Assembly (NCBI RefSeq): GCF_937616625.2
Contig: NC_065577.1
Coordinates: 24,999,501-25,063,500, forward strand
Reading direction: 5' to 3'
DNA from: Mercurialis annua
Taxonomy: Eukaryota > Streptophyta > Magnoliopsida > Malpighiales > Euphorbiaceae
DNA: 64,000 nucleotides
Below are positions 49,441-59,157 of this stretch, piece after piece (the stretch's first letter is position 1; each line of letters opens with the position of its first letter). The notes under the pieces were generated by a model that was given only the letters and a program-made list of their open reading frames with translations, searched no databases and had not been told where the DNA came from. The position numbers were made by a program, and so were the translations under genes.

Positions 49441-50701
49441 AGTAGCTGTGGGTTTTGGCAAAAGAAAAGGGTAAAATAGGACTAGAATTAAAATGAGAGA
49501 TAAATGCAAACATATTTTATAAAAAAGGGGATTTTTGCAAAAAAAAAAAAATTTGAGTCACTAACATAAACTTTTGACTTTTTGGGGTATATGGTGTAAT
49601 TTTCTCATTTATTTTCGAGATATGCTAGTATATATATGAAATCAATCTCTCATAAACTCAATCGGTTGCACACTCTATCGTGTATGATTAACTAGGTTCA
49701 AATCTATATGGCCACGAGAGTTATAAGAAACGTCTTTCGAATATTAAATAATTAAATCCCATTTAATTATTAATTCTCGTAAATCGAGAGTGACGTCTAG
49801 CAACATATCACGACCCCCAAATAGAGATGAATGTTTCGATGCATTCTTTATGAACCAATGTTCATAATTACCGTACACTCAAAATTTCCTTCATCTAAGA
49901 TTCCAATCACGACTAGTGTCACGGTTAAGTCAAACACTGTTTGTCTTGATCATATGACCTCATCTCTCAAGTCTAATTTTTGATAAATATGACTTCCACT
50001 AGAAATAACTTTCTAAGTAAGTCATATGCACCTACGCAAGTTTTATCATCCACCAAGAATAATTCGAGATAGCATAGCTTATCTCTGTTCATCCGGAGTG
50101 ATGAATCCTCTCTAGGTTAAACCCCTATCTCTATATACAACTAAGTAGAGCCAATACATCCCACGACCCTGACTCATGAAAGATCTAGGGAGAAGGAGTA
50201 TCAAACTCTAATCACCTATATACAAGATAATGTCACCACGAGTCAAAGTCCATATGTACAATTATGAACTAGATGAAATTAAATTGACTTTGATGAAATA
50301 CCATGTATTAGTCATTTAGAGTCACTTGTTCCACTCACTCAACCCCCTTGAGTGTCAACATGTTTATTTTGATCCCCATTAAAAACTATAAGACTCGCCA
50401 CTTCCTATAATTAGTAACTCTTTACTAATCAGAAGAATAAATAGAGGTGACGATCTTTGCGGGATAATGTGATGCACTTATTCATAGGACCCCATCAATC
50501 GTGAACGGTTATTTAGATCACTTGTATAATAAAATCTGTCACTCATATTCTTAACACAATAAGAATAGATTCTATCACAATGTGATAAGGACAATACATA
50601 ATAAATGAACACTTAGTTCAAATAAAATATATATCTTTGCCATTGGGATTAGTTCTACAAATATACACGATCAAATGGCCCTAGGGAATATACTACTAAC
50701 A

Positions 50702-50722
50702 ATCTCCCACTTGCACTAGTGC
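50702..50722 (-). other. Copia polypurine tract
   Basis: The minus strand reads GTGCAAGTGGGAGAT immediately before the LTR start TGTTAGTAG. Purine tracts of this wording are typical of plant Copia elements. Confidence 0.8.
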
Positions 50723-51680
50723 CATTGGCAAGTATATCTAAGCCCCATCTTCATAAGATTTAAACCTTAATGACTCTAAGTCGTGGGCTTTGTTAGTGGG
50801 TCAGCCGTGTTATTGGTTGATGCTATCTTTTAGAGAAACACTTTTCTGTTTCCAACACATTCTTTAAATAATATGATAATGCCTTTCCTTATGCTTGGAT
50901 AAGTTGTGAGACTCGGTTTCTTTTGCTAGGGCAATAGCATTATTATGGTCATAGAAAGAGGAACTATCGACTTAATGGAAGAAATTCGTACTTAGTTCTT
51001 TTACGAACTATTTTATCCAAACAGTTTCTATTACAACATCTCATGCCATAATATACTCGGCTTCTATAATAGAATATGGAGTTTACTCTTTCTTAGAAAA
51101 CTTCTAGCTCATTACTCCTTCGTTATAGATAAATATTCACAAGTACTAAAAATATCCTTCCCACCCATCCGTTGTTTCCACAACCGGGATTGGATTGAAA
51201 ATGATTAGTCCCACTAACCCCAAAGACATTTATTGGCTTACTATGCATTACTGCATACATCAAATTACCAATTGCCGAAGCGTATGGTATCTTAGCCATA
51301 TTCTTTCTCTCTTTGGAAGTCTCAAAAAACATCTCCTTCAAAATAAGAATTCCATGCCTAATTAGTATCAATTTTTTCATAAAACTTTCATATTGAACTA
51401 TTTCAATATCTTTTCTAAGCAGAGCCTTTAGGAGAAACCAATTATTATCTTATATTTATCTCCATATAGTCTAATAGTGAGAATTTATGCTACGTCTATG
51501 AGGTGTTTGATTGAGTACGTATTGGATAAACCAAAATTTTACAGAAGTTAACATTTCGATATTATTATGGATTAGTAATATGTTATCTACATACAAGATC
51601 ATAAAAGTGAGTATGCTCCAACTATCATTCTTGTAAATATTAGGTTTATCATCGTTTCTAGATGGAATAAGCAAATAAAC
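50723..51680 (-). pseudogene. Copia pol remnant: RT C-terminal part and RNase H
   Basis: Read on the minus strand through several frame breaks. From about 51640: KPNIYKNDSWSILTF then ILYVDNILLIHNNIEMLTSV, the catalytic block of Copia RT but with YVDN in place of YVDD. At about 51300: IPYASAIGNLMYAVMHSKP, the conserved RNase H entry. At about 51075: EAEYIMA followed by a stop, then FYDHNNAIALAKETESHNLS. At about 50780: NTADPLTKP, and MGLRYTCQWH near the end. Order and spacing fit a plant Copia polyprotein. Stops, shifts and the lost catalytic Asp make it inactive. The upstream part (gag, protease, integrase) is missing; it is cut at about 51680 by the Tat element. Confidence 0.88.
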
Positions 51681-51689
51681 AAAGAGAAA

Positions 51690-51903
51690 ACAAGGGAAAC
51701 ACAAATCCCACATCGACTAGAAAAAGAAGTGAAGGCAAGGCGCGCCAAAAGCACTATAAAAAGGTCACGAACCCATAATTCCATGACACGTAATCCGAAC
51801 AAACTAACGCCCAACGCACTAACTCATTCTTCACTAAACAAACGTCCGATCCAGATATTCGAGATCCTCCGTCATAAAGAGCATCCGACATTCAAATCTA
51901 TCA
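51690..51903 (+). mobile_element. 3' portion of a Tat-lineage 5' LTR
   Basis: Contains AATCCCACATCGACTAG (51704), a motif common in plant LTR promoters, a TATA box TATAAAAAGG at 51755, and ends ...CTATCA directly before the PBS at 51904. The left end, where it meets the Copia remnant, is not sharply defined, so the LTR is probably truncated. The open frame 51729-52001 is a by-product. Confidence 0.7.
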
Positions 51904-51921
51904 TTTGGCGCCGTCTGTGGG
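51904..51921 (+). other. Primer binding site of the Tat-lineage element
   Basis: TTTGGCGCCGTCTGTGGG immediately follows the LTR end CA. TGGCGCCGTCTGTGGG is the PBS phrase widely seen in plant Tat/Ogre-type Gypsy elements. It defines plus orientation for the element. Confidence 0.8.
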
Positions 51922-52023
51922 AACTCCTAGAACAAATTTCACTGATCAGATTTGACCATATCGGATGTAAGCAAAAACGCAACTGGGTAAACAGCCAATG
52001 AAAAAAGCGCCTTTCCCTCCTGA

Positions 52024-53556
52024 TCTGGAGAATCAAATGAACATAGTCCCTAGACTCCCATAGCTTGAGGGGCGACCGGGAGGTCCGGTATATTCTTTCA
52101 GGGCTTCAGAAATCCGACAGCCACTTCAGTAGATGGGCCTAGTCAAGACTTCCAGGAAACCCTGGGCCGAACATTGGATGGGGCGATGAGACGTTCAAGA
52201 GAAGAGGTGGACACCATGGTCGAAGAAACAATGGAATCAATCAGGTCACAGACACCAAACGACAAGAATCGGAGTACGGCGGAGAAACAGACGGGCGGAA
52301 CAGAGAAGACACCCTCCAAAATCGACAACCAATAGGAAAAGGATCCGGAAGTAGTGGCAGTAGAAGACAGTGACAAGGAAGAAGCGGACATGCCCATTCC
52401 CAGACGTTCAGAGATATGAACGGACATCTTTGATTTAAAGGAAGTTCAGAGGCTCATTCTAGAAGCCATGCAGAAAGCAGCCGGAGAAAAGTCGAGAGAG
52501 CACGTCCAGACTAGCAGTATGACGGACGGGAAGTCACCCCTAGCAGCAATGTGTGTTATCCGAGAAATGGGCAGAAAGACTCAAGATGCTAAATTTTTAT
52601 AACTTCGACGGAACCGGTTGCCCAGAAAGCCACAACAAAAAGTTTCATAGCAAGATGGTTCTACTGGATGTCTCAGATGCAATACTTTGCAAAACGTTTC
52701 CAACCACACTTATGTACAACGGTTTGAATGCCAGATCAATAGCTACCTAGAGACGATTGAACAGAGAGTTCGTGATAAGATTTTCACAAACATCCCACCC
52801 AAAAGAAGCTCGGAAGAACTCTACAGTTGCAAGCGGGGTGAGGGGGAAACGCTCAGCGCCTATATTGAAAGATCCAACAACGAAGCTATGAACATCGAGG
52901 ACCTGAACAACGACACGGTGGTACAGGCTATGAAGAAGGGAACAAGAATGGGAGTACTAGGAGACAAGCAAATCTCGAAGAAGCCGAAAACATATCAGGA
53001 GGTAATGGCGGTAGCCCAGAAATGTGTCAATGTGGACGACGAAAGGAGACAGAAGACCAGCGACGCACCAAAAAAGGAAGAAAGTAAGAGGAGTGCCTCT
53101 CAGAGACAATCTTCGCATTCACGAAAGGATTACAACACAAGCCATCAAAGTATCAGCAAGTACAACCCTTACGAGGGGAACAACCACTGGAGGAACGACA
53201 ATAGATATACCAATTACTACCGATTGAGGTACGGCGATAGAATAGAGGCATTCACACCGCTGAACACCACAAGGGCAAACGTCCTGATGTGGGTCAAAGA
53301 AAGCCGGACACCTGCAACATGCTTTAGAAAGATGATCCACAGAACCGGGACAAGAGACGAAAACCGATATTGCAGGTTTCATGAGGACTACGGGAACGAC
53401 AGAGAAGAATGCTACGACATGAAAAAGGAGATAGTGAAGCTTATCAAATCGGGGGCATTGAGGAAGTTCGCAAACAACAAAGGAGAAAAAGAGCAGCGGA
53501 AAGAAGGAGCAGACAAGGAAGAGAAAAAGGAAGAAGAAAGGGGAAGGAAGAAATAG
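52024..53556 (+). pseudogene. Tat-lineage gag, frameshifted
   Basis: The N-terminal region (52024-52540) is broken by stops. From 52562 one frame gives LNFYNFDGTGCPESHNKKF then DVSDAILCKTFPTTL, the conserved start of the gag core, and stops at 52750. From about 52720 another frame continues with FTNIPPKRSSEELYSCKRGE, then GETLSAYIERSNNEAMNIED, and later YTPLN-like AFTPLN, YCRFHEDYGNDREECYDMKK (53368-53427) and LIKSGALRKF, ending in a K/E-rich tail at 53556. The YC-FH--YG-D-EEC block is the Tat zinc-binding segment, with the usual GH changed to GN. At least one frameshift (about 52720-52750) separates the halves. Minus-strand open frames overlapping it are shadows. Confidence 0.85.
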
Positions 53557-54103
53557 ATCGCGGGAGTCGTCAACATCATACTGGGAGGAAAAGACATAAA
53601 AGAAGGAAGAAAAAGGTAAAGAGCCGAAATAATGCAGGTGGAAGAGCAGGTAGGAAAAAGAACGGGAACAGCAAAGGTAATCACCTTCTCTGCGGACTAC
53701 GGAACGCACGTACAAGGGCCACAAAACGATGTGTTAGTGGTAGAAGCAATCATCAACAACTTCCTGGTCATGAAGCTACTAATAGATGAAGGAAGCGTAG
53801 TAAACCTGATGACGTGGGAAACGTACAAAAGGATCAGAGGGAAACTCAGAAAGCTCAAACACTGCCCGGTGCCAATAATAGGACTGGGAGGAACCCCCAT
53901 CGAACCCAAAAAAATAGCATAACTAATGATGGAGGTCGGAAGAGGAGGAACAGAGACAAAGGACATCAAAACGTTGTTTCTTAGTCGTGGACATGCCGCT
54001 GGCTTGTAATGGAATACTGGGGAGCACATTTCTACACAACTCTAGAGCGATCACCAGCAGCCTCTACCTGGTAATGAAATTACCAACCACAGAAGGAGTC
54101 ATC
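53557..54103 (+). pseudogene. Tat-lineage protease, first part
   Basis: Frame 53632-53922 reads KVITFSADYGTHVQGPQNDV, then LVVEAIINNFLVMKLLIDEG and SVVNLMTWETYK. This aligns with the retropepsin segment of Tat elements (ITF...D...V..PH.D.LVV, then the active-site block). The expected D-G-G-S or D-T-G-S reads DEGS, so catalysis is doubtful. After a stop at 53922 another frame continues with FLVVDMPLACNGILGSTFLH, NSRAITSSLYLVMKLPTTEG and V, interrupted at 54099-54103 by the solo LTR. Confidence 0.82.
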
Positions 54104-54616
54104 TGTCATGACCCAAAATATTGAGCCGCAACCAGCGCTAGGGAACGAGAGTGGTAGCTCCGGAACCCGTAGCAAGCCTTAAATCACTATTAATTTTTCG
54201 CAAATAATAACAAATAAACAAATAACACAACAGAAGCAAATATACATTTATATATAACATATAATCACATATGTACACTAACTGCTCAAAACCTCGCGGG
54301 CCCTAGTTACCGTACCCCGTACGAACTGGCCTCGGGTACTATATACATCAGTTAGTGTCTCAGAACATGTCACCGGCATCTGGGGCCGTGAACCACATAT
54401 AATACACGAAGCCTACAAAAATATAAACAAGACAACACGTAATATGTACACTCAAAATGTACTGCTGTCTAGGCTACGACTCTGTCAACACGGGACCACT
54501 ACTGCAGCATTCATAGAAGTCATATACTATACATACACTGCTGACTTCTGCACTTCAAATTTGGCCTCTAGCTAGGTCCACATACTAAGTACCTGAAAAC
54601 ATCAAAGGTGAGGGGT

Positions 54617-54636
54617 CAGTATTTGGGAAAATACTG
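54617..54636. promoter_or_regulatory. LTR hairpin with compensatory change
   Basis: CAGTATTTGGGAAAATACTG: 8-bp arms around GGGA. In the gag-only element the same site (19196-19215, 25272-25291) is CAGTATATGGGAATATACTG. The one differing arm base is matched by a complementary change in the other arm. Confidence 0.75.
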
Positions 54637-55781
54637 AGTGAGTGAGCACATTACTAATAGTGTTGTCAAAACATAACATTATTTCATACGATAAAACATA
54701 TCAGTAGTATCAATAATCGATATCAAAATATTATATAACGTGCTATCATATCATCCAAGTATTAGATCCGATTGAAACCCTATTCACGATACTCAATACG
54801 ATCTATAGTTTCATACGATTCATAACGATAAATATCAATTCGATCGATCCGATGGGTAGGGTCCCGAGATAATTCAACCGAGTTAAACCACTACCGTCTC
54901 TTTATCCCAAGGTGTGGGTTCCGAGATAGTTCAACCGAGTTAAACCCACAGGATACGGGTCCCGAGAAAGTTCAACCGAGTTAAACCTCGTATCCCATTC
55001 GATATACTCATACAACTTTGATACGATACGATACGATTCAATATACGATGTTCGATATTCGATATAATTCTATGACACGATAACAATCTAGACACGCTAG
55101 ACTGACATACTTACCGGTGATCACACAGTCCTATTGACGCCCAATAGGTAGCACGTTTCCTCGGATCACACACTGGTTTCAAAACTATAATTATTTGATA
55201 AACGGTATAATAATCGATAATAACGATAAACGGTAATCGATAAAAGCAATTCGATAAGCGATATATCAAATCATGTACTATGCGATGTGGTTATCCATAA
55301 TATATCAAAATAATAACTTTTAAATAACAATACACAAAAGTAAAGTGCCACTCACAGAAACCGCTATCCAATCAATGACATGGTCGATGAAATGATATGC
55401 TCTCGCTAGCCCACGTCTAGTGCCCTCACTGCTCGTTTGTACGTCTGATTCATATTAATTAACGTTTAATAATTAGATAATAACCTCGTGTTTTCACACG
55501 TATAATACTTTTAAATCTTAGGTTTAAGTTGATTAGATTCCACTTCTCGTTTGCTTGAAAACTCGATGATCCTTAATCGTACTTACGACTTATCGAGTAC
55601 TATTCCTCGTACTTGGGAATTATATAATTTTCTTAACTGAATTCTTACTTATCACATTAACATTCATTTCTATAATGTTTTATATCCATTTCAAGACATT
55701 TGACTGAGTTTCACACCCAAATCAAGCTATCAGATGCTATTTTTCACTCATGGAAGTCCCACGGAGGTTCTGGTCGAGGTA

Positions 55782-55937
55782 GGGCACGTCGTGCCAGCTT
55801 GGCACGTCGTGCCCTTCAATATTTGTGAAGGGCACGTCGTGCCCTTCATGGTGCACGTCGTGCACCCCTTGTGGTGCACGTCGTGCACGTCGCGCACCAG
55901 CACGACGTGCTGATTTTCAGCACGTCGTGCACCCCTT
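55782..55937 (-). promoter_or_regulatory. Hairpin cluster of the nested solo LTR, core CACGTCGTG
   Basis: At least six inverted repeats with the constant core CACGTCGTG or its complement: GGCACG T CGTGCC twice, GGGCACG T CGTGCCC, GGTGCACG T CGTGCACC twice, and AGCACG A CGTGCT. The cluster lies about 390-545 nt downstream of the presumed TATA box on the LTR's own strand. Open frames through it on both strands are by-products of the repeats. Confidence 0.8.
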
Positions 55938-56798
55938 TCGGGTGCGACGTTTTGACGGATTCCGGCCGTTTCCAAAGTCCCAAATCACCCATAATTCATA
56001 CCAGTTCATACCCAATTCATTTTAATCCATAATTCATCATTTTACACTTCAAAAACAACTCAATTTCTATCCGAACGATTCGAACGTTACGTTTTATACC
56101 AAACAGCCCATAAAAACACCATTTCACCATCAAAAACCGAAATCTTACCTTGATATGATGCTTAAGATCAGTAGAGCATTCAATTACGGAGAGATGGGCG
56201 CAAGAATCGCTCGAAACGGATGCCGAACGAAGAAACCGTAAAGTGTCGAAGTTGATCGTGAGAAATGGTGATGGTTTTTGGATGCTTCTCCTTTCTTCCT
56301 CTGATTCAATCTTTTCATATTAAGTTTCTTATATATCATGGCTTAAAGGACTCTTTAATCCTTGCTTTCTTTAATTAATACAATTTGTCCTTTAAACTTT
56401 TTCTTTTATTCGATTTAGTCCATAACTAAATCGTTAACTTCTTTTATTATGACTTATACGTATTATTTATACCCGATAAATAATACGAAGCTCGATATTA
56501 ATACTTTCCTGTTAAAACTTATAAATTTCCATTTTCGACACAAAGTGACTAAATTACCACTTTGGTCCCTACACTTTATTTTGGGCTTTTCTTGACATTT
56601 TTTCTTTTTATTCCAATTCTAACTTTAGAATTGAAATATAGCCTTAAATTCCTCATAATTAATTTCCCAAAACCGACCTACTTGAAATTTATTTACTTTA
56701 TTTTTATTAGAAATCCTTCCGATTTCGCCATTCTGGCGATTCCAAACTAGACACGTGTTCCAATTAGCTAATTAATTATTTTGGGGTATTACATCATC

Positions 56799-56930
56799 AG
56801 TGTTAAAGGGGACCAAGAAGTAGCAGCCAAATGCTACACTATCTCCATAAAAGAAACAGAGGGGTAGAGCACAGCTGCAAAAGGAAAGTCAATGACCGAA
56901 GGCCAAGCAGACAAAGATAGTAGCCTTCAT
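56799..56930 (+). pseudogene. Tat-lineage protease/linker, continuation
   Basis: Directly after the target duplication the frame reads SVKGDQEVAAKCYTISIKET then EG and a stop. This matches the RGDQ..AR.CY..SLK phrase that follows the protease in Tat elements. It proves continuity with 54103 once the solo LTR is removed. Downstream RT, RNase H and integrase are missing. Confidence 0.75.
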
Positions 56931-57059
56931 TATTGTTATAATTAAAATCTCCATATCAATCTCAATACAATCAAAGTTCTCTTTTTGACAAAGTAGCAAA
57001 ATGCAAAGTAAAACAGCAACCGCAACAATTAAAAAATGCAAACAAATAAATATAAACAA

Positions 57060-57200
57060 GCGATAAAAGAGATACATATCTCTTAAGGCAACGGCCAAAC
57101 AAAGGAGATACATATCTCTTAAGGCAACGGCCAACAAAAAGAGATACATCTCTCCTTAAGGCAACGGCCAAATAAAACGGGGAAACATATCTCCCAAAAA
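57060..57200. repeat. Short tandem repeats with hairpin units in the Tat element
   Basis: Three and a half copies of a roughly 36-bp unit made of GAGATACATATCTC (or a variant) plus TTAAGGCAACGGCCAA, at about 57068, 57105, 57140 and 57178. Each copy contains a small inverted repeat (AGAGATA/TATCTCT; AGAGAT/ATCTCT). The region between pol and the 3' LTR in Tat elements is often repeat-rich. Hydrophobic minus-strand frames here derive from the repeat. Confidence 0.75.
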
Positions 57201-57681
57201 ACAAAAACAAAAACAACACGAAATGAAGATCCATTAAGGCAACAACAAAACGAGGAAGGAACGGAGACAACAAGAAAACGACACACAGAAAAGGCGCATA
57301 TTCCATAAAGCAAACAATCAAGCAACCAAAGATACAACACAAAATTAAGCAAAAATAACAAGAAGGGCAAGTCGAGAAAGCAAACCGGAAAAGTCATTAA
57401 AAAAAAGAAGTATGATTAAAAATACGTGTGCAGCACATCAGGAGGCCACACTCTCCAAAAATCATAAAAAATAAATAATAACAAAGGAAAATGGCGACCC
57501 AATCAAACACGACCAGCGGAAGGAGGCAAATACCTAGTCACAGCAGACGAAGAATCGAAAGGAAAGAGCAACGGAAGAAGGGGCAGGAGAAGTCGAACCA
57601 ACAACCAAAGGCGAAACAGGACGCACAACCCGGGAGAAGGAGAAGCACTAACCGGCGCTTCAATCACAGACCTCTGAGCAG
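57201..57681. other. A-rich non-coding stretch of the Tat element
   Basis: A/G-rich on the plus strand. Between the hairpin repeats and the end of the antisense ORF. No recognised motif; the short plus frame 57491-57685 (K/R/Q-rich) is compositional. Confidence 0.5.
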
Positions 57682-58848
57682 CTAAAGTAGAGAGACACTT
57701 CTCATAAATTGGACCAGATCAACATACAAAAAGGAGAGATTCGCCACCAGGTACTTCCTCAAAATAACTGAGCTAATAGACCGACGATAGTGCTGAAACA
57801 TCAGTGGAACCACATTAGTAGCCTCCTCCAACTGGTTCTCCAAGCCTTGGTTGCGCAACTCCAAGCTGGAGCGCTCCGCCTCTACCTCCGCTTGATCTAA
57901 ACAGACGTTATTCAAAGCAGCCTCATGGTCCGGAACATGATTCTCCTGCAGCCAGCGACTCCTCCTGTTTGGCCCGTTGGTCAAGTTACTTCTCCATCGA
58001 GGTGGCAAGTATGGTCCTGAAGGACTCATTGAAAACCTTCAGCGATAGGATTTCCTCCGACTGCTACATGTGCGACTCTCGCAACCTACCCAAGCCCGTA
58101 GACATTTCCTCAAACTGGGAGTCAATCGCCGACCGAGAACTCTTATTGGCTGAAAGACGAGTCCTATCGTCCTTCAGCCGACGAACATTGTCAAGAAGAT
58201 GAAAACAGCTGGCATAAATGGACCGACATCGCCTACGCCGGGAACTTGTCTGACTACTGATAACGGACATTAACTCCAAAGACACCCAGAAACAGAGTGC
58301 CAAACGTGATTAGAGTCAAGAGGGGAACTCTTCGGCAGGATGAAGCAATCCAGATCGACAGCGTCGCCCTAAAGCATAAAGATAGAACGAGGAACGTCCC
58401 GACGTGGGCGAGATGAAATTTCCAAAGTTGAATCCAGGTGACCGGTAGCAGGGCGCTTCTTAGTCCCCTCAGTAGAAACAGAAGGAAGAGACGCGAAAGA
58501 TGTAGCAGTCGGAGAAGACACCCCCACCGCTACCGAACTAGAGTCAGTAGCAACAGAAGAAAGAGCCCTAGAAGCAGTAACAATAGGCATGATCGCAGGA
58601 AGAGAGGCTACAGAGATGGCATCTTTTGAAGGAAGGAGATCGCCAACAGAAGTAGAAGGCCCATCCTCATTGTCTGACAAGAGGGAGATGAAAGGGGCAA
58701 ACGGTCGGTCGAGTAAAGGAAGACTAGGAACAACAATGACCGCATCGTCACTTAACATACCCACATCAATAACATCAAAGATGTTTTTGGCAATTTTGAT
58801 GAAAGAAAGAAAACGACAGTGAAAGAAAGATGAAGAAGGAAATCCCAA
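57682..58848 (-). pseudogene. Antisense ORF (aORF) of the Tat-lineage element, broken
   Basis: Opposite in strand to gag/pro. Starts at ATG 58848 and reads 159 codons: after a hydrophobic start, SDDAVIVVPSLPLLDRPFAP, then a long Ser/Ala/Val-rich stretch, ending at 58369. Other frames continue with a helical, charged region typical of coiled coils (RRLKDDRTRLSANKSSRSAI at about 58190-58130) and AEVEAERSSLELRNQGLENQ with LEEATNVVP (about 57880-57800), ending at 57682. Antisense ORFs with a Ser-rich part and a coiled-coil C-terminal half between pol and the 3' LTR are known from plant Tat/Retand elements; their role is unknown. Two or more stops or shifts break it here. Confidence 0.7.
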
Positions 58849-58877
58849 AAGAAGTAAAGAAAAGAAACATCAAAAAG

Positions 58878-58896
58878 AGGAGATATTTATAAGCTT
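58878..58896 (-). promoter_or_regulatory. Probable antisense promoter (TATA box) of the aORF
   Basis: The minus strand reads GCTTATAAATATCTCC about 40 bp upstream of ATG 58848. A canonical TATAAATA at this place would allow independent antisense transcription. Confidence 0.5.
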
Positions 58897-58899
58897 TCC

Positions 58900-59157
58900 T
58901 TGGAAGGCAAAGAGAAAAACAAAATGGTAAAAGAGGAAAAATACATAAGTAATAAATGACAATAAAGTAACCGTAACCACTGCAGCACCAGAATAAAAGA
59001 GACGCAGGCAACCCAACCGTAAAAAAGAATCAGGAGAGAAAATCACGCAGGCAACCCAGCCGTTAAATGTCTTTGGCTCTACCATTTTGTCTGACAAAGG
59101 ATGATCAGGTCATTTTGCCTATATGATACGACTTAGAAGCCGGAAGCAATGCGGAAT
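58900..59157. other. Tail of the Tat element up to the next insertion
   Basis: Contains two copies of a CAGGCAACCCA-CCGT phrase (near 59006 and 59048) and no recognised frame. A Tat 3' LTR was not found on this side; it may lie beyond the 59158 insertion or be lost. GGAAT at 59153-59157 is the candidate left target duplication of the next element. Confidence 0.5.

Larger units (their letters stand above)
46519..49606. mobile_element. Non-autonomous MULE-like element (3088 bp)
   Basis: Inserted in the Copia LTR with a 9-bp target duplication (ATTAATTTT 46510-46518, ATTTATTTT 49607-49615, one mismatch). The two ends are long, diverged inverted repeats: the right end in reverse complement reads GAGAAAATTACACCATATAC, then CCCAAAAAGTC, and later TTTGCAAAAATCCCC and ATAGGACT-type segments; the left end has GGTAATCTACACAAATCCCG and AATAATCTCTC equivalents. 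There is no transposase frame. Inside are a tandem repeat array, GC-richer segments at about 46740-46860 and 49200-49400, and a short open frame at 46912-47151 with no recognisable product. Confidence 0.75.
46248..50701 (-). mobile_element. Copia 3' LTR, minus strand, split by a 3.1-kb DNA transposon
   Basis: Two segments, 46248-46518 and 49616-50701, together read as the reverse complement of the LTR seen complete at 4017-7095. The right end CTACTAACA is the LTR start, followed at 50702 by a polypurine tract. The left end is truncated. The 46330-46405 part is a microsatellite-like run of a 15-bp ATGATATCATCACAT unit. The LTR has only one copy of the 1.1-kb segment duplicated in the solo LTR. 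It is interrupted at 46519 by the MULE-like element. Confidence 0.85.
54104..56793 (-). mobile_element. Gypsy-type solo LTR nested in the Tat protease region (2690 bp)
   Basis: Plus-strand ends TGTCATGACCC...GGGGTATTACA, with TCATC at 54099-54103 and 56794-56798 as target duplication. The interrupted protease frame resumes immediately on the right. It carries the standard modules: hairpin CAGTATTTGGGAAAATACTG (54617-54636), triplicated motif (54861-54884, 54919-54940, 54959-54982), GATCACACAGTCC near 55119, hairpin cluster (55782-55937) and a TATA-like ATATATAAG on the minus strand near 56328. Related to, but clearly diverged from, the LTR of the 18646-27132 element. Confidence 0.93.

Noticed and set aside
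53119..53724. 201-codon minus open frame rich in F, S and V
   Set aside because: Exact shadow of the Tat gag on the plus strand, whose peptide is recognisable.
56889..57397. Overlapping hydrophobic minus-strand frames (LAVALRDMYL repeats)
   Set aside because: Generated by the 36-bp tandem repeats; no conserved membrane protein was recognised.
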